Positions 35,369-44,453 of a stretch of DNA of 64,000 nt are shown piece after piece. Below the pieces are notes generated by a model. The model saw only the letters and a program-made list of their open reading frames with translations, was not told the DNA's origin and ran no database searches. Every line of letters begins with the position of its first letter. The first letter of the stretch is position 1. Origin of the DNA: Pseudomonadota bacterium (GTDB lineage Bacteria; Pseudomonadota; Gammaproteobacteria; Burkholderiales; Rhodocyclaceae); NCBI GenBank assembly GCA_029776255.1, contig JAKOTN010000159.1:62001-126000 (forward strand), written 5' to 3'. Both the position numbers and the translations under genes were made by a program.

Positions 35369-38128
35369 TCACACATTTTCATCCCAAGACAACGATTCGC
35401 CGCGAGCTCGCCTATCCAGCATGACAGTCAATTCATCGGCCGGTACCGGCCGTGAAAAGTGGTACCCCTGCATCGCGACGCAACCCATCGTCAACAGCGC
35501 CTTCCGCTGAGCGGCGGTTTCGACACCTTCGGCAATCACCTCCAGACGCAAGTTTTCGGCCAGATTCACGATGGTGGCGACGATGGCTTCGCCGTCGGCG
35601 TCGCCAGGGATGTTGCGGACGAAACTTTGGTCGATCTTCAAACGCTGCAAAGGCAGTATCTTGAGATAAGTCAAGGAGGAGCGGCCCGTGCCGAAGTCGT
35701 CGATTTCGATGTCGACGCCGAGCGATTGCAGTTTTCGCAAGAGTGAAACGGCGTTCTCGACGTTCTCCATCACGGCGCCTTCGGTCACTTCCAGCGCCAA
35801 CCAGCACGGCGCCAGGCCGCTGTCGGCCAGTGCCGCGGTCACGGTGTCGAATAATCCGCCCTTGCGCAATTGGATCGGTGAAACGTTAACCGCGACGCGG
35901 AGCGGGTATCCAGCGTCGCACCATACCCTGGCCTGTTTGCAGGCGGCGTGCACCACCCAGTTGCCGACGGCTTCGATCAGACCGCACTCCTCGGCCACTT
36001 CGATGAATTTACCCGGTCCCAGCAAACCCAGTTGCGGATGTTGCCAGCGGATCAGCGCTTCGGCTCCGACGATCGCACCGCTGTTGCCGTCCACTTGCGG
36101 CTGGTAGTGCAGCCGCAACTGCTCGTTCGCCAGCGCGCCGCGCAAATCGCGTTCCATCACCGCCAATTCGATCGCGCGAGCGTTCATCGCGGGGTGAAAA
36201 AACTGACAGTTATTGCGACCGTTGCGCTTGGCGTGATACATCGCCACATCGGCATTGCGCGACAATATTTCGCTGTCGGCGCCATCGTCGGGCCAGACCG
36301 CGATTCCAATCGAGGCGGTGATATTGAAGAGACGACCGTCGATCTCCACCGGCTCCGCCACCCGCTTGAGCATCAGATTGGCCACGCGGGCGGACGTTTG
36401 CCCATTGTGCAGGTGATTGAGCAAAATGATGAATTCGTCGCCGCCGATACGGGCGATGGTATCGGAACGGCGAATGCAACGCGACAGACGCCGCGCCATG
36501 GTCACCAACACCTCGTCACCGGCGGAATGATTGATCGTGTCGTTGATATTCTTGAAAAAATCGAGATCGAGAAACAATAGCGCGAAACCCATGCCATGCC
36601 GCGAAGCGGCGGCGATGGTTTGTTGCAAACGATCCCGAAGCAACGTGCGGTTCGCCAGACCAGTTAGCAAATCGTGATGCGCCAGATGTTCGATACGCTC
36701 CGCGGCGCGCTTGCGCTCGGTGATATCTTCAAGAAACGCCTGCACGAAGGCAATGCCGTCGTCGATGGTCACCGGCTCGAAACGGTAGTCATACAGCGGT
36801 GCGCCACGATCATCATCCGCCCAGCCATAACTTCCCTCGTGCTCGACCAGTTCTCCGTCGTAAGCTCGCTTGATCATTTTGTCGAAATCGGGGTGCCCGA
36901 TACCGTCGGCGGGTTTGCCGCCAATCATCCGCACGCGCGTCGAACGGCAGTATTCCGCGAATTTGGCGTTGCAATCGATGACCCGACAGTGGCGATCGAA
37001 CATGGCGATGCCGATCGGCGCCTGATCGAAGAGCGCGCGCAATTTGGCCTCGTTGGCACGCAACGAAGCGGTCATCTCCCGGGCCATCGCGTCGGCGCGG
37101 GCATGCGTCGTCGCCAGCCAGTACATCAGCGAAAACGATAACAGGCTGGCGAGAACGCCCGACGACAAAATCAGCCACGAGTAGCCAAAATTACCGAGTT
37201 CGGCATCGAAACTCGGCAAACTGGCGAAATCGACCCGCCAAACACGGCCACCGATCTCGACATGCAGCGTGTGACGATGACGCGCGCGCGCAAAATCGAA
37301 GTCCGGATGACTGTTGTAATACAGATCGTCGGCGAGATCGTTTTCGCCGTCATAGATACGCAAGGCCACATCCATCGGCGTCTCGCCGAACACGCCCTTC
37401 ATCAGGGTATCCATGCGAAAGCCGCCATTAACGATCCCAAGTAGCTGGGCGCGTCGCTCCTCGACGGTCGCCGGCTGCGCCGCTCCTCGATAAAGCGCCT
37501 TGAACATCAAAAAAGCGGGCCGTGGTTTCGCCGGATCGTCGATCGCCAAATTCAGCTTGCGCGTGATCTGTATTTCGCCACTGTCGCGCGCCGCTTCCAT
37601 GGCCTCCCGCCGCACCGGGCTGGCATAGCTGTCGCTGCCGACGATGCGCGCATCCGGCGAGCCTCGCGGCGCGGCGCACGTCACCACTCCATAGTCGTCG
37701 CGTTCGCCGGCTGGCCGAATCTCGAAAGTCGGATCGAAGCGCCGGGTTTCGGCTTCGACGGCCGCCCGTTGCGCATGTCCGAAAATCCGGTAGTACACAA
37801 TGCCGACGATGCCGGGAAAGTAGCGCTCGATGTCCAGTGCCCGATAAAGCCGCTCCCATTGCCCATCGGTCGGATGCCCGGTGGCGGCGACATAGCCCTG
37901 GACGCTTTGCAGGGCTTGCGCGTAAGCCTGCAAACGCACCTGAATCGCCCCTCTCATTTCACTGGCGCGAGCCTCGAAACGACTTTTCGCAAGCGCAAAA
38001 CTCCTCTCGGCAGAGATCCGCCACCCCAAGGCCGAGATGGAAAACCCGATCAGCAGCACCAGCCAGGCCATCCAGTTCTTCGGGCGCCATCGCGGATGGT
38101 CACGATTAATTTTAAGTACCCCCTGCAT
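35369..38128 (-). CDS. CHASE-PAS diguanylate cyclase/phosphodiesterase (GGDEF-EAL)
   Basis: From ATG 38128 (GGAG six bases upstream) the protein has 919 residues. It has a transmembrane helix (about 20-37), a periplasmic CHASE domain (about 50-265), a second helix (about 290-312), one PAS domain, a GGDEF domain with an intact RIGGDEF (562-566), and an EAL domain with EALIRW (690-695), DDFGTGRSSL and EGVET. Both catalytic motifs are intact, so the net effect on c-di-GMP cannot be predicted. A farther upstream ATG at 38230 lacks a ribosome site. Confidence 0.92.
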   Translation of the reverse strand: MQGVLKINRDHPRWRPKNWMAWLVLLIGFSISALGWRISAERSFALAKSRFEARASEMRGAIQVRLQAYAQALQSVQGYVAATGHPTDGQWERLYRALDIERYFPGIVGIVYYRIFGHAQRAAVEAETRRFDPTFEIRPAGERDDYGVVTCAAPRGSPDARIVGSDSYASPVRREAMEAARDSGEIQITRKLNLAIDDPAKPRPAFLMFKALYRGAAQPATVEERRAQLLGIVNGGFRMDTLMKGVFGETPMDVALRIYDGENDLADDLYYNSHPDFDFARARHRHTLHVEIGGRVWRVDFASLPSFDAELGNFGYSWLILSSGVLASLLSFSLMYWLATTHARADAMAREMTASLRANEAKLRALFDQAPIGIAMFDRHCRVIDCNAKFAEYCRSTRVRMIGGKPADGIGHPDFDKMIKRAYDGELVEHEGSYGWADDDRGAPLYDYRFEPVTIDDGIAFVQAFLEDITERKRAAERIEHLAHHDLLTGLANRTLLRDRLQQTIAAASRHGMGFALLFLDLDFFKNINDTINHSAGDEVLVTMARRLSRCIRRSDTIARIGGDEFIILLNHLHNGQTSARVANLMLKRVAEPVEIDGRLFNITASIGIAVWPDDGADSEILSRNADVAMYHAKRNGRNNCQFFHPAMNARAIELAVMERDLRGALANEQLRLHYQPQVDGNSGAIVGAEALIRWQHPQLGLLGPGKFIEVAEECGLIEAVGNWVVHAACKQARVWCDAGYPLRVAVNVSPIQLRKGGLFDTVTAALADSGLAPCWLALEVTEGAVMENVENAVSLLRKLQSLGVDIEIDDFGTGRSSLTYLKILPLQRLKIDQSFVRNIPGDADGEAIVATIVNLAENLRLEVIAEGVETAAQRKALLTMGCVAMQGYHFSRPVPADELTVMLDRRARGESLSWDENV

Positions 38129-38417
38129 GACTCTCCGTCTCGCTTGGTTAAAAGGCTCAGGCGTTGATTCGATTTTCCGGCCCAAGAGTTTGCCGTCGCT
38201 TCTTCCACAGGCAATAACCTGCTTCTTCATGCTACATTACAAAAATGAAAGCTGCCGAATTTGCACTGATATTACGCAATAAACTCGTGGTGGCCGATTA
38301 ACGGAAGGCTATACAACCGTTGCCAGGGGATTTCCACCTCACATCCCACATCCCGCGATCGACCGGCGAGTTCCCGGAAAAAGCCAGCAATGCGGCGGCA
38401 AACCTTGGAGTCTGTTG

Positions 38418-39857
38418 ATGACAATGACAAACATTACCCTGGGCGACGCGTCGCTGATTACCGTCACCTTCCTGTTCACCGACATCGAAGGATCGACCAA
38501 TTTATGGGAACGCGAACCCGAGGCGATGCGCGTCGCGCTGCAACGCCATAACGTGCTGCTCGCCGAAGCGGTTTCCCGACACCAGGGTTACGTTTTCAAA
38601 ACCGTCGGCGACGCCTTCTGCGTGACATTCGACGCCGCCACGGCGGCACTCGCTGCCGCTTGCCGGATTCAGACAAGTCTGGCCACGGAGGCCTGGCCGA
38701 CGCGAGCGCCGCTGCGCGTGCGCATCGCCCTGCACACGGGTCCGGCCTATCTCTGCGAAGGCGATTATTTCGGCACCACCGTCAATCGTTGCGCGCGCTT
38801 GCTCGACGTCACCCGTGGCGGACAGACATTGCTCAGTTCGGCAACGCAGGCGCAGTTGTACGAGGCGCTGCCACCGGAAAGCAGCCTGCGTGACACCGGC
38901 ATGCTGCGATTGCGCGATCTGCCGCATCCGGTGCATGTCTTTCAACTGGTGCATCCCGGACTTCCCCCCGCGTTGCTCGAAATTGGCCACCACACCGGCG
39001 ACAAACTGACATCGGAGCCGGTCGCCCGCCTGCGCCCGATCGACATTTATGAAGTGCCCACCTTGCCCACCGTCGTGATGCAGGCGATTCGCGTGATGCA
39101 GGCGCCAAACAGCGACGCCAAGGCGGTACAGCGGGTGATCGTCAATGACCCGGCGATCTCGGCCAAGATTCTGCGTGTCGCCAATTCCGCCTTTTTCGGA
39201 CTGTCGCGAAAGGTCGGCACCATCGCCGATGCGGTGCACATTCTCGGCTTTACCAATGTGCAAGGGATGCTGATTTCGGTCAGCGCCTTCGACGTTTTTC
39301 GCACCAAACAACTCAATTTGCTCGATTTCTGGAAGCACTCCATCGCCACCGCCACCGCCGCGCGCTTTCTCTCGGCACACGCCGCGTGTTCCGCCGACGA
39401 GGCGTTCATGGCCGGCATCCTGCACGATATCGGCAAACTGATCTTCGCCGTGCAAGCGGAAAGCGCGTATCAGCGCATGCTCGAACTGCAACGCCACTCG
39501 ACGTTGAGCAGCATCGAAGCCGAACGCACCCTGTTCGAGTTCACGCATCCGGAAGTCGGCGAAATGGTCGCCGAACGTTGGGACTTGCCAGCGCGATACA
39601 TCGCCGCCATCGCTCATCATCACGAACCAGACAAGGCCGACGAACACGGTGCTTTCGCCACGCTGATCGGTCTTGCCGATCAAGCCGCGCATGTCGCCGT
39701 GGAAACCAACGGCACCGCCGATCGCCAAGTCGACGGCGCTTGTGCGGCGACTTTACTCGACGCGCTGGGTCTGACCCAGCGCCATTGGGAAAACTGCCTC
39801 CAACATCTGAACGATGCGCAGGAGAGCATCGAGTCCTTCGTCGGCGCCATACGCTAG
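38418..39857 (+). CDS. Class III nucleotide cyclase fused to an HDOD domain
   Basis: The 479-residue protein joins a class III cyclase domain (about 12-180) to an HDOD domain (about 205-400). Cyclase residues are all in place: metal Asp22 in FTDIEGST and Asp65 in KTVGDAF, purine-selecting Lys61 and Asp116, and Asn123/Arg127 in the transition-state site. The pattern fits adenylate cyclase. The HDOD part reads VPTLPTVVMQAIRVM, VIVNDPAISAKILRVANSAFFG and GILHDIGKLIFA. No membrane helix is predicted. GGAG lies seven bases before the ATG at 38418; a TTG one codon earlier is less likely. Confidence 0.88.
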   Translation: MTMTNITLGDASLITVTFLFTDIEGSTNLWEREPEAMRVALQRHNVLLAEAVSRHQGYVFKTVGDAFCVTFDAATAALAAACRIQTSLATEAWPTRAPLRVRIALHTGPAYLCEGDYFGTTVNRCARLLDVTRGGQTLLSSATQAQLYEALPPESSLRDTGMLRLRDLPHPVHVFQLVHPGLPPALLEIGHHTGDKLTSEPVARLRPIDIYEVPTLPTVVMQAIRVMQAPNSDAKAVQRVIVNDPAISAKILRVANSAFFGLSRKVGTIADAVHILGFTNVQGMLISVSAFDVFRTKQLNLLDFWKHSIATATAARFLSAHAACSADEAFMAGILHDIGKLIFAVQAESAYQRMLELQRHSTLSSIEAERTLFEFTHPEVGEMVAERWDLPARYIAAIAHHHEPDKADEHGAFATLIGLADQAAHVAVETNGTADRQVDGACAATLLDALGLTQRHWENCLQHLNDAQESIESFVGAIR

Positions 39858-40258
39858 GGCGTTTTAGTCCCGTTTTCCGTGACCCCGAATCGCCCTTGGT
39901 AACGACAGGCAGTTGAATCGGGCTTTCGCGACCTTGGCGACCGCGGCCAAATCAACACCGTCATCGCCATCTCCCACGCCGCAAAAACCACGACGCCAAG
40001 CAACGACAAAAATACCCGGCGCGCTTGGCTCTCCACTTCGACGCACTGCGTCATTCCCGCCGCGGTTTGGTAGGTGAAGCGCATTGCCGGTCGATTTTCA
40101 GTACAAGAAGCGCGCCTATCATTTCGCCAGAGCGATCACGCGGGCGGTCGCCGGCGGCCCTTGGAAATGTGCGAAGATCCGACCGGTGGTCGTCGCGCTC
40201 TCGGGCCTTCGTTCGTCGCCATTCCTTATTCCACATTCCACTTTGAGATTTATCCGCC
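39858..40258. other. Intergenic region with one doubtful small membrane ORF
   Basis: About 400 bases between the cyclase-HDOD gene and the alpha/beta hydrolase gene. A minus-strand frame from 40084 to 39854 (76 codons) contains one hydrophobic stretch (VFLSLLGVVVFAAWEMAM), but it has no ribosome site and an arginine-rich, low-complexity tail. I do not call it a gene. Confidence 0.4.
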
Positions 40259-41143
40259 ATGCCGCAAATCGCCGCCAACCGCCTGCAAATCGAATACGAA
40301 ATTTTCGGCGACGCCACCGCGCCGGCGATCTTGCTGATCATGGGGCTGGGCGCGCAGCTTGGGCGCTGGAATATCGAGCTTTGTCAGGCGCTTGTCGAGC
40401 GCGGTTTCCGGGTGATCCGTTTCGATAACCGGGACTGTGGCCTGTCAAGCAAGCTGGACAATGTCGGCCTGCCGGATGTCGGCCGGGCGCTGCGCACCGG
40501 CGCGCCGATCGAGGTGGCCTACACGCTCGCCGACATGGCCGACGACAGTGTCGGCCTGCTCGACGCCCTGGGCATCGAACGGGCGCACATCGTCGGCGCG
40601 TCGATGGGCGGCGCCATTGCCCAGCTCGTCGCGGCGCGTTATCCGCGGCGCACACTGTCGCTGACCTGCATCATGTCAACCAGCAGCCACCCCGATCTGC
40701 CGCCGCCGACACCGGAAGCCGCGCGAGCCTTGTTCGCGCCCTTGCCGGCGGAACGCGACAAGGAAAGTCTGGTGGAAGACGCCTTGCGGCGGCAGTTGGC
40801 GGTCGCCAGCCCGGCGTTTCCAAGCTGCCCGCGGCGCTTGCGCGACGTCATCGTCGAGGAACACGAACGCGGTTTCTATCCTCGCGGCGTCACGCGCCAG
40901 CTTGCCGCTTTTCTGGCCAGTGGCGACCGTCGGCCGCTGTTGGCGACCATCGCCGCGCCGACGCTGGTGTTGCACGGCGCCGACGATCCGTTGATTCCGG
41001 TCGAATGCGGTCAGGACATCGCGGCGCACATCCCCGGCGCGGAGTTGCGGGTGATCGACGGCATGGCGCACGATTTTCCATTGGCCCTGACCGATGTCTT
41101 TGCCGACGCCATTGCCGGCGTCGCGCGGCGCGGCACCCGTTGA
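40259..41143 (+). CDS. Alpha/beta-fold hydrolase
   Basis: The 294-residue protein has the oxyanion region ILLIMGLGAQLGRW, FDNRDCGLSS, the nucleophile elbow GASMGGAIAQ, the acid Asp in LHGADDPLIPVECG and the base His in GMAHDFPLAL. These resemble short-chain esterases of the aclacinomycin-methylesterase or epoxide-hydrolase-like class. The substrate is unknown. Its stop overlaps the likely TTG start of the next gene. Confidence 0.85.
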   Translation: MPQIAANRLQIEYEIFGDATAPAILLIMGLGAQLGRWNIELCQALVERGFRVIRFDNRDCGLSSKLDNVGLPDVGRALRTGAPIEVAYTLADMADDSVGLLDALGIERAHIVGASMGGAIAQLVAARYPRRTLSLTCIMSTSSHPDLPPPTPEAARALFAPLPAERDKESLVEDALRRQLAVASPAFPSCPRRLRDVIVEEHERGFYPRGVTRQLAAFLASGDRRPLLATIAAPTLVLHGADDPLIPVECGQDIAAHIPGAELRVIDGMAHDFPLALTDVFADAIAGVARRGTR

Positions 41144-42636
41144 TCGCTCACTTGAACCCCCTCGCCCTCGCTGAAACGCGTTCCAACCTGGTGGAAAGAC
41201 CGGCGACGGCGGCAACCGAGGGGGACGCCCTGGCGACGCAAGCCCTGGTTTTCGTCGATCTGGAAACCAGCGGCGCGAATCTCGCCAACGACCGGATCAT
41301 TGAAATCGGTCTGGTCGAAGTCGACGCCGACGGTGCGCGGGAGTGGAGTGTCCTGGTCAACCCGGAAACGCCGCTTTCCGCTTTCATCAGCGGATTGACC
41401 GGGATCGACGATGCGATGTTACGGCCGGCGGCCACTTTCAGGGAACTAGCGCCGGCCCTGCTCGAACGGCTGCGCGGCCGCCTGTTCATTGCCCACAACG
41501 CCCGCTTCGACTACGGTTTTCTGAGGGGCGAATTCAAGCGCCTCGGCACCGAATTCCGCGCCCCGACGCTGTGCACCGTCAAGCTGTCGCGCCGCCTGTT
41601 TCCGGAACATCATCGCCACAACCTGGACACCCTGCTGAGCCGGCACGGCGTGACTGTCACCGGCGATCGTCACCGCGCCCTGACCGACGCGCGCGCGCTG
41701 TGGGATTTGTGGCAATGCTGGCATCGACTCCTGCCGGCGGCGACGATCCGCGACGCGGTGCGAACACTCGTCGGCCGGCCGGCGCTGCCACCCCAACTCG
41801 ACGCGGCGTCGATCGACGAACTGCCCGAAGCGGCCGGCGCCTACGCGCTGTACGGCGAGAACGATCGCCTGCTGCTGATCAAGCGTTGCGCCAACCTCCG
41901 GCAACAGGTGCTGGCTCACTTCGCGGTCGAGCAACGCGATCGCCCCATTTTTCGCGACACCCGCCGCGTCGACTGGCGCGAAACCGCCGGCGAGCTCGGT
42001 GCGCGGCTGAGCGAAATCGCGCTGGCGCGCGCCGCCACCAACCGACCGGAGACCTTCGACGACTGGTGTTCCTGGCAACTGCGGCCGCAGGCAGACGGCG
42101 AATCACGGCCGCGACTGATGCTGGCCGGCGACCTCGATTTCGCGCTCGCCGACGATCTTTTCGGTCTCTACCCGAATCGTCGCGACGCCTTGCGCAGTTT
42201 GCGCAAATTGGCGGAGGCCAACCGCCTGTGCCCGAGCCAGCTCGGTCTCGACCCCCCTTCGCAAGACGGGCCATGCGCCGCCTACCGGCAAAAAAACTGC
42301 CGCGGCGCCTGCATCGGCAAGGAAACGCCGGCCCTGCACGGCGTGCGTCTGTTGACCGTGCTGGCCAAATTCAAGCTGATGGTCTGGCCTTACAAGGGCG
42401 CGGTGGTGTTGAGCGAGAGCGACGATTTCGGCATGCGCACCGATCTGCATCTGATCGACCGCTGGCGCCATCTGGGCACCTGGCACGGTGAGGACGCGCT
42501 CCTGGAAGCGCTACGAACGGGCGATCATCCGTCGTCGGGAGGGCGTTTCGACCCTGACATTTACCACGTTCTCCGGCGCTATCTGCGAACGCCCGGAAAG
42601 ATCCGCATTCGCCCCCTGTCCGCCACGACTACTTGA
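41140..42636 (+). CDS. DnaQ-like 3'-5' exonuclease with a degenerate GIY-YIG (UvrC/Cho-like) domain
   Basis: From TTG 41140 (overlapping the hydrolase stop as TTGA) the protein has 498 residues. The N-terminal DEDDh exonuclease shows Asp40/Glu42 in VFVDLETSGAN, the Asp in AHNARFDYGF and HRALTDAR. From about 225 a GIY-YIG-like fold begins (LPEAAGAYALYG, then LLLIKRCANLRQQVLAHF): GIY reads GAY, the YIG block is LIK, and the catalytic Arg after NLR is Gln, so this nuclease looks dead. A Cys-containing C-terminal region (CAAYRQKNCRGACIGKE) follows, as in Cho-like proteins. It ends 8 bases inside the convergent ankyrin gene. Confidence 0.82.
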   Translation: MIAHLNPLALAETRSNLVERPATAATEGDALATQALVFVDLETSGANLANDRIIEIGLVEVDADGAREWSVLVNPETPLSAFISGLTGIDDAMLRPAATFRELAPALLERLRGRLFIAHNARFDYGFLRGEFKRLGTEFRAPTLCTVKLSRRLFPEHHRHNLDTLLSRHGVTVTGDRHRALTDARALWDLWQCWHRLLPAATIRDAVRTLVGRPALPPQLDAASIDELPEAAGAYALYGENDRLLLIKRCANLRQQVLAHFAVEQRDRPIFRDTRRVDWRETAGELGARLSEIALARAATNRPETFDDWCSWQLRPQADGESRPRLMLAGDLDFALADDLFGLYPNRRDALRSLRKLAEANRLCPSQLGLDPPSQDGPCAAYRQKNCRGACIGKETPALHGVRLLTVLAKFKLMVWPYKGAVVLSESDDFGMRTDLHLIDRWRHLGTWHGEDALLEALRTGDHPSSGGRFDPDIYHVLRRYLRTPGKIRIRPLSATTT

Positions 42637-43276
42637 TCGCCACTGGCTCGCCGGCGCGGCCGCCGGCCTTGAGCAGCAGATCGGCGATATCGGTGTTCTC
42701 GGTTTTCATCGCCCAGTCGTAAGCCGTCGCGCCGTACTGATTGGCGATATTCGGGTCGGCCTGATTGCGCAGCAGACGCTCGACGACCTCGATATGCCCG
42801 AATCGCGAGGCAAACAACAGCGCTGTCGACCCGTTGGTCGTCGTGGCGTTGATTTCGGCGCCCATCTTGAGCAGGTAGTCGACCACCGCCGCGTGGCCGT
42901 TGAAAGCAGCGTAGATCAGCGGTGGCCAGCCATAGAAATTGACGTCCGCGCCGGCTTGCACCAGACGCTGCACGAACGGCAGGTTGCCGCGATAGGCGGC
43001 CAGACTCAAGGCCGTTTCGCCATTGCGGTTGCGGGTATTCAGACGGGCCCGGCGCTTGAGCAGATAATCGAACAGGCTCGCGTTATCGCGCTGCACGCTT
43101 TGCATCAGCAGTGTGTTGCCGGCGGCATCGACCGAGTTGATGTCCAGGCCACTCTCGATCATCCGGATCGCCCAGGGCGTATCGCCGGAGATCATCGCTT
43201 CCTCCATGTCTTCCAAAACCCCGGCGCAGGCGGCGATGGGCAGGAATAGCGCAAACAGCAAGGCGGAAATTTTCAT
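42629..43276 (-). CDS. Periplasmic ankyrin-repeat protein
   Basis: The 215-residue protein starts with a signal peptide (MKISALLFALFLPIAACAG) and consists of about five ankyrin repeats (for example NTLLMQSVQRDNASLFDYLL; TALSLAAYRGNLPFVQRLVQ; TALLFASRFGHIEVVERLL). It is probably a periplasmic protein-binding module; the lipobox-like IAAC could instead make it a lipoprotein. Its ATG overlaps the tatD stop (ATGA), placing it last in the mltG-tmk-holB-pilZ-tatD operon. No partner is known. Confidence 0.85.
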   Translation of the reverse strand: MKISALLFALFLPIAACAGVLEDMEEAMISGDTPWAIRMIESGLDINSVDAAGNTLLMQSVQRDNASLFDYLLKRRARLNTRNRNGETALSLAAYRGNLPFVQRLVQAGADVNFYGWPPLIYAAFNGHAAVVDYLLKMGAEINATTTNGSTALLFASRFGHIEVVERLLRNQADPNIANQYGATAYDWAMKTENTDIADLLLKAGGRAGEPVAIK

Positions 43277-44055
43277 GAGGAAACCTTCGTGCGGGCATCG
43301 GAAAAAAGACGGAAGAAATTTTCCGTCGTGGCATTGAAAATGGCGTCGTCGCTCACGCCGCGCAGACGGGCGATTTCCTCCGCCACGTGCCTGACGTAAG
43401 CCGGCTGGTTGGTTTTTCCCCGATGGGGCACCGGCGCCAGATAAGGGGCATCGGTTTCGACCAGCAGCCGGTCCAGTGGCACTCGTCGCGCCACGTCGCG
43501 CACCGTCGTCGCATTCTTGAAAGTGACAATGCCGGACATGGAAATATAAAACCCGAGATCCAGCGCCATTTCGGCGATGGGCCACTCCTCGGTAAAACAA
43601 TGCATCACGCCGCCAACCCGATCGGCCTCTTCCTCCCGCAACACGCGCAGGGTGTCGAGCGCGGCGTCGCGCGTGTGCACCACCAGCGGTTTGCCGGCGG
43701 TGCGGGCCGCGCGAATGTGGATCCGGAAGCGCTCGCGCTGCCATTCCGGCGCGTCCTTGTGCCAGTAATAGTCAAGCCCAGTCTCGCCGATGGCCACCAC
43801 ACGCGGATGCGCCGCCAGCGCGACCAGTTCGTCGACCGTGGGTTCTTGTCCGCCGGTGGTTTCGGGATGCACGCCGACCGACGCCAGGAGCATCGGCCAT
43901 TGCTCGGCCAGCGCCAGCACGCGCGGCAGGTCTTCCAGTGTGACAGCGATGCACAGCGCGCAGCCGACATCGCTTTCTTTCATGGCATCAACAAGTTGCT
44001 GAATATTTCCAGAAAGTTTCGGAAAATCGAGATGACAGTGAGAATCGACCAGCAT
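43273..44055 (-). CDS. tatD: TatD-family metal-dependent hydrolase
   Basis: The 260-residue TIM-barrel protein begins MLVDSHCHLDFP, giving the HxH metal site, followed by IGETGLDYYW, VVHTRDA, MHCFTE and VETDAPYLAPVPHRGKTN. The family has 3'-5' DNase activity in E. coli (TatD, YcfH). It lies between pilZ and the ankyrin gene, the standard place of this paralogue behind holB-pilZ. Confidence 0.93.
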   Translation of the reverse strand: MLVDSHCHLDFPKLSGNIQQLVDAMKESDVGCALCIAVTLEDLPRVLALAEQWPMLLASVGVHPETTGGQEPTVDELVALAAHPRVVAIGETGLDYYWHKDAPEWQRERFRIHIRAARTAGKPLVVHTRDAALDTLRVLREEEADRVGGVMHCFTEEWPIAEMALDLGFYISMSGIVTFKNATTVRDVARRVPLDRLLVETDAPYLAPVPHRGKTNQPAYVRHVAEEIARLRGVSDDAIFNATTENFFRLFSDARTKVSS

Positions 44056-44065
44056 CGGAGTTTCG

Positions 44066-44446
44066 TCACATGGTGTGCGTGGGACGACCGGATTGCATGA
44101 CGCCACCAAGGATGCTCTCGATGCGCCGTCGCGCTTCGATGCCCGATTCGTCATTCTTGAAGTGCACGCCGATGCCCTGCGCCTTGTTGTTTTGCGCGCC
44201 GACCGGCGTGACCCATGCCACCGTGCCCGCAATGGGTAATTTGGACGGGTCGTCCATCAGCGACAGCAACATGAAGACTTCGTCGCCGATTGAGTAGCTG
44301 CGCGTGGTCGGGATGAAAATGCCGCCATTGCGCAGCACCGAGATGTAGGCCGCGTACAACGCCGATTTCGAGTTGATGTTCAGTGACAGAACGCTGGGGC
44401 GCGGCGGAGTCGAGGTCAGCGGCTTGGAATTTTTGGCGTCGGCCAT
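44066..44446 (-). CDS. pilZ: PilZ-domain protein (type IV pilus assembly PilZ type)
   Basis: The 126-residue protein has the PilZ fold with YISVLRNGGIFIPTTRSYSIGDEVFMLLSLMDDP and IAGTVAWVTPVGAQNNKAQGIGVHF. The canonical c-di-GMP motifs (RxxxR and D/NxSxxG) are not evident, as in the orphan PilZ of Pseudomonas that acts with PilB/FimX. The holB-pilZ-tatD order supports this identity. Confidence 0.88.
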   Translation of the reverse strand: MADAKNSKPLTSTPPRPSVLSLNINSKSALYAAYISVLRNGGIFIPTTRSYSIGDEVFMLLSLMDDPSKLPIAGTVAWVTPVGAQNNKAQGIGVHFKNDESGIEARRRIESILGGVMQSGRPTHTM

Positions 44447-44453
44447 GGGTCTT

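Noticed and set aside
39854-40084. 76-codon minus-strand frame with one hydrophobic stretch
   Set aside because: No ribosome site and an arginine/proline-rich tail; more likely intergenic sequence.
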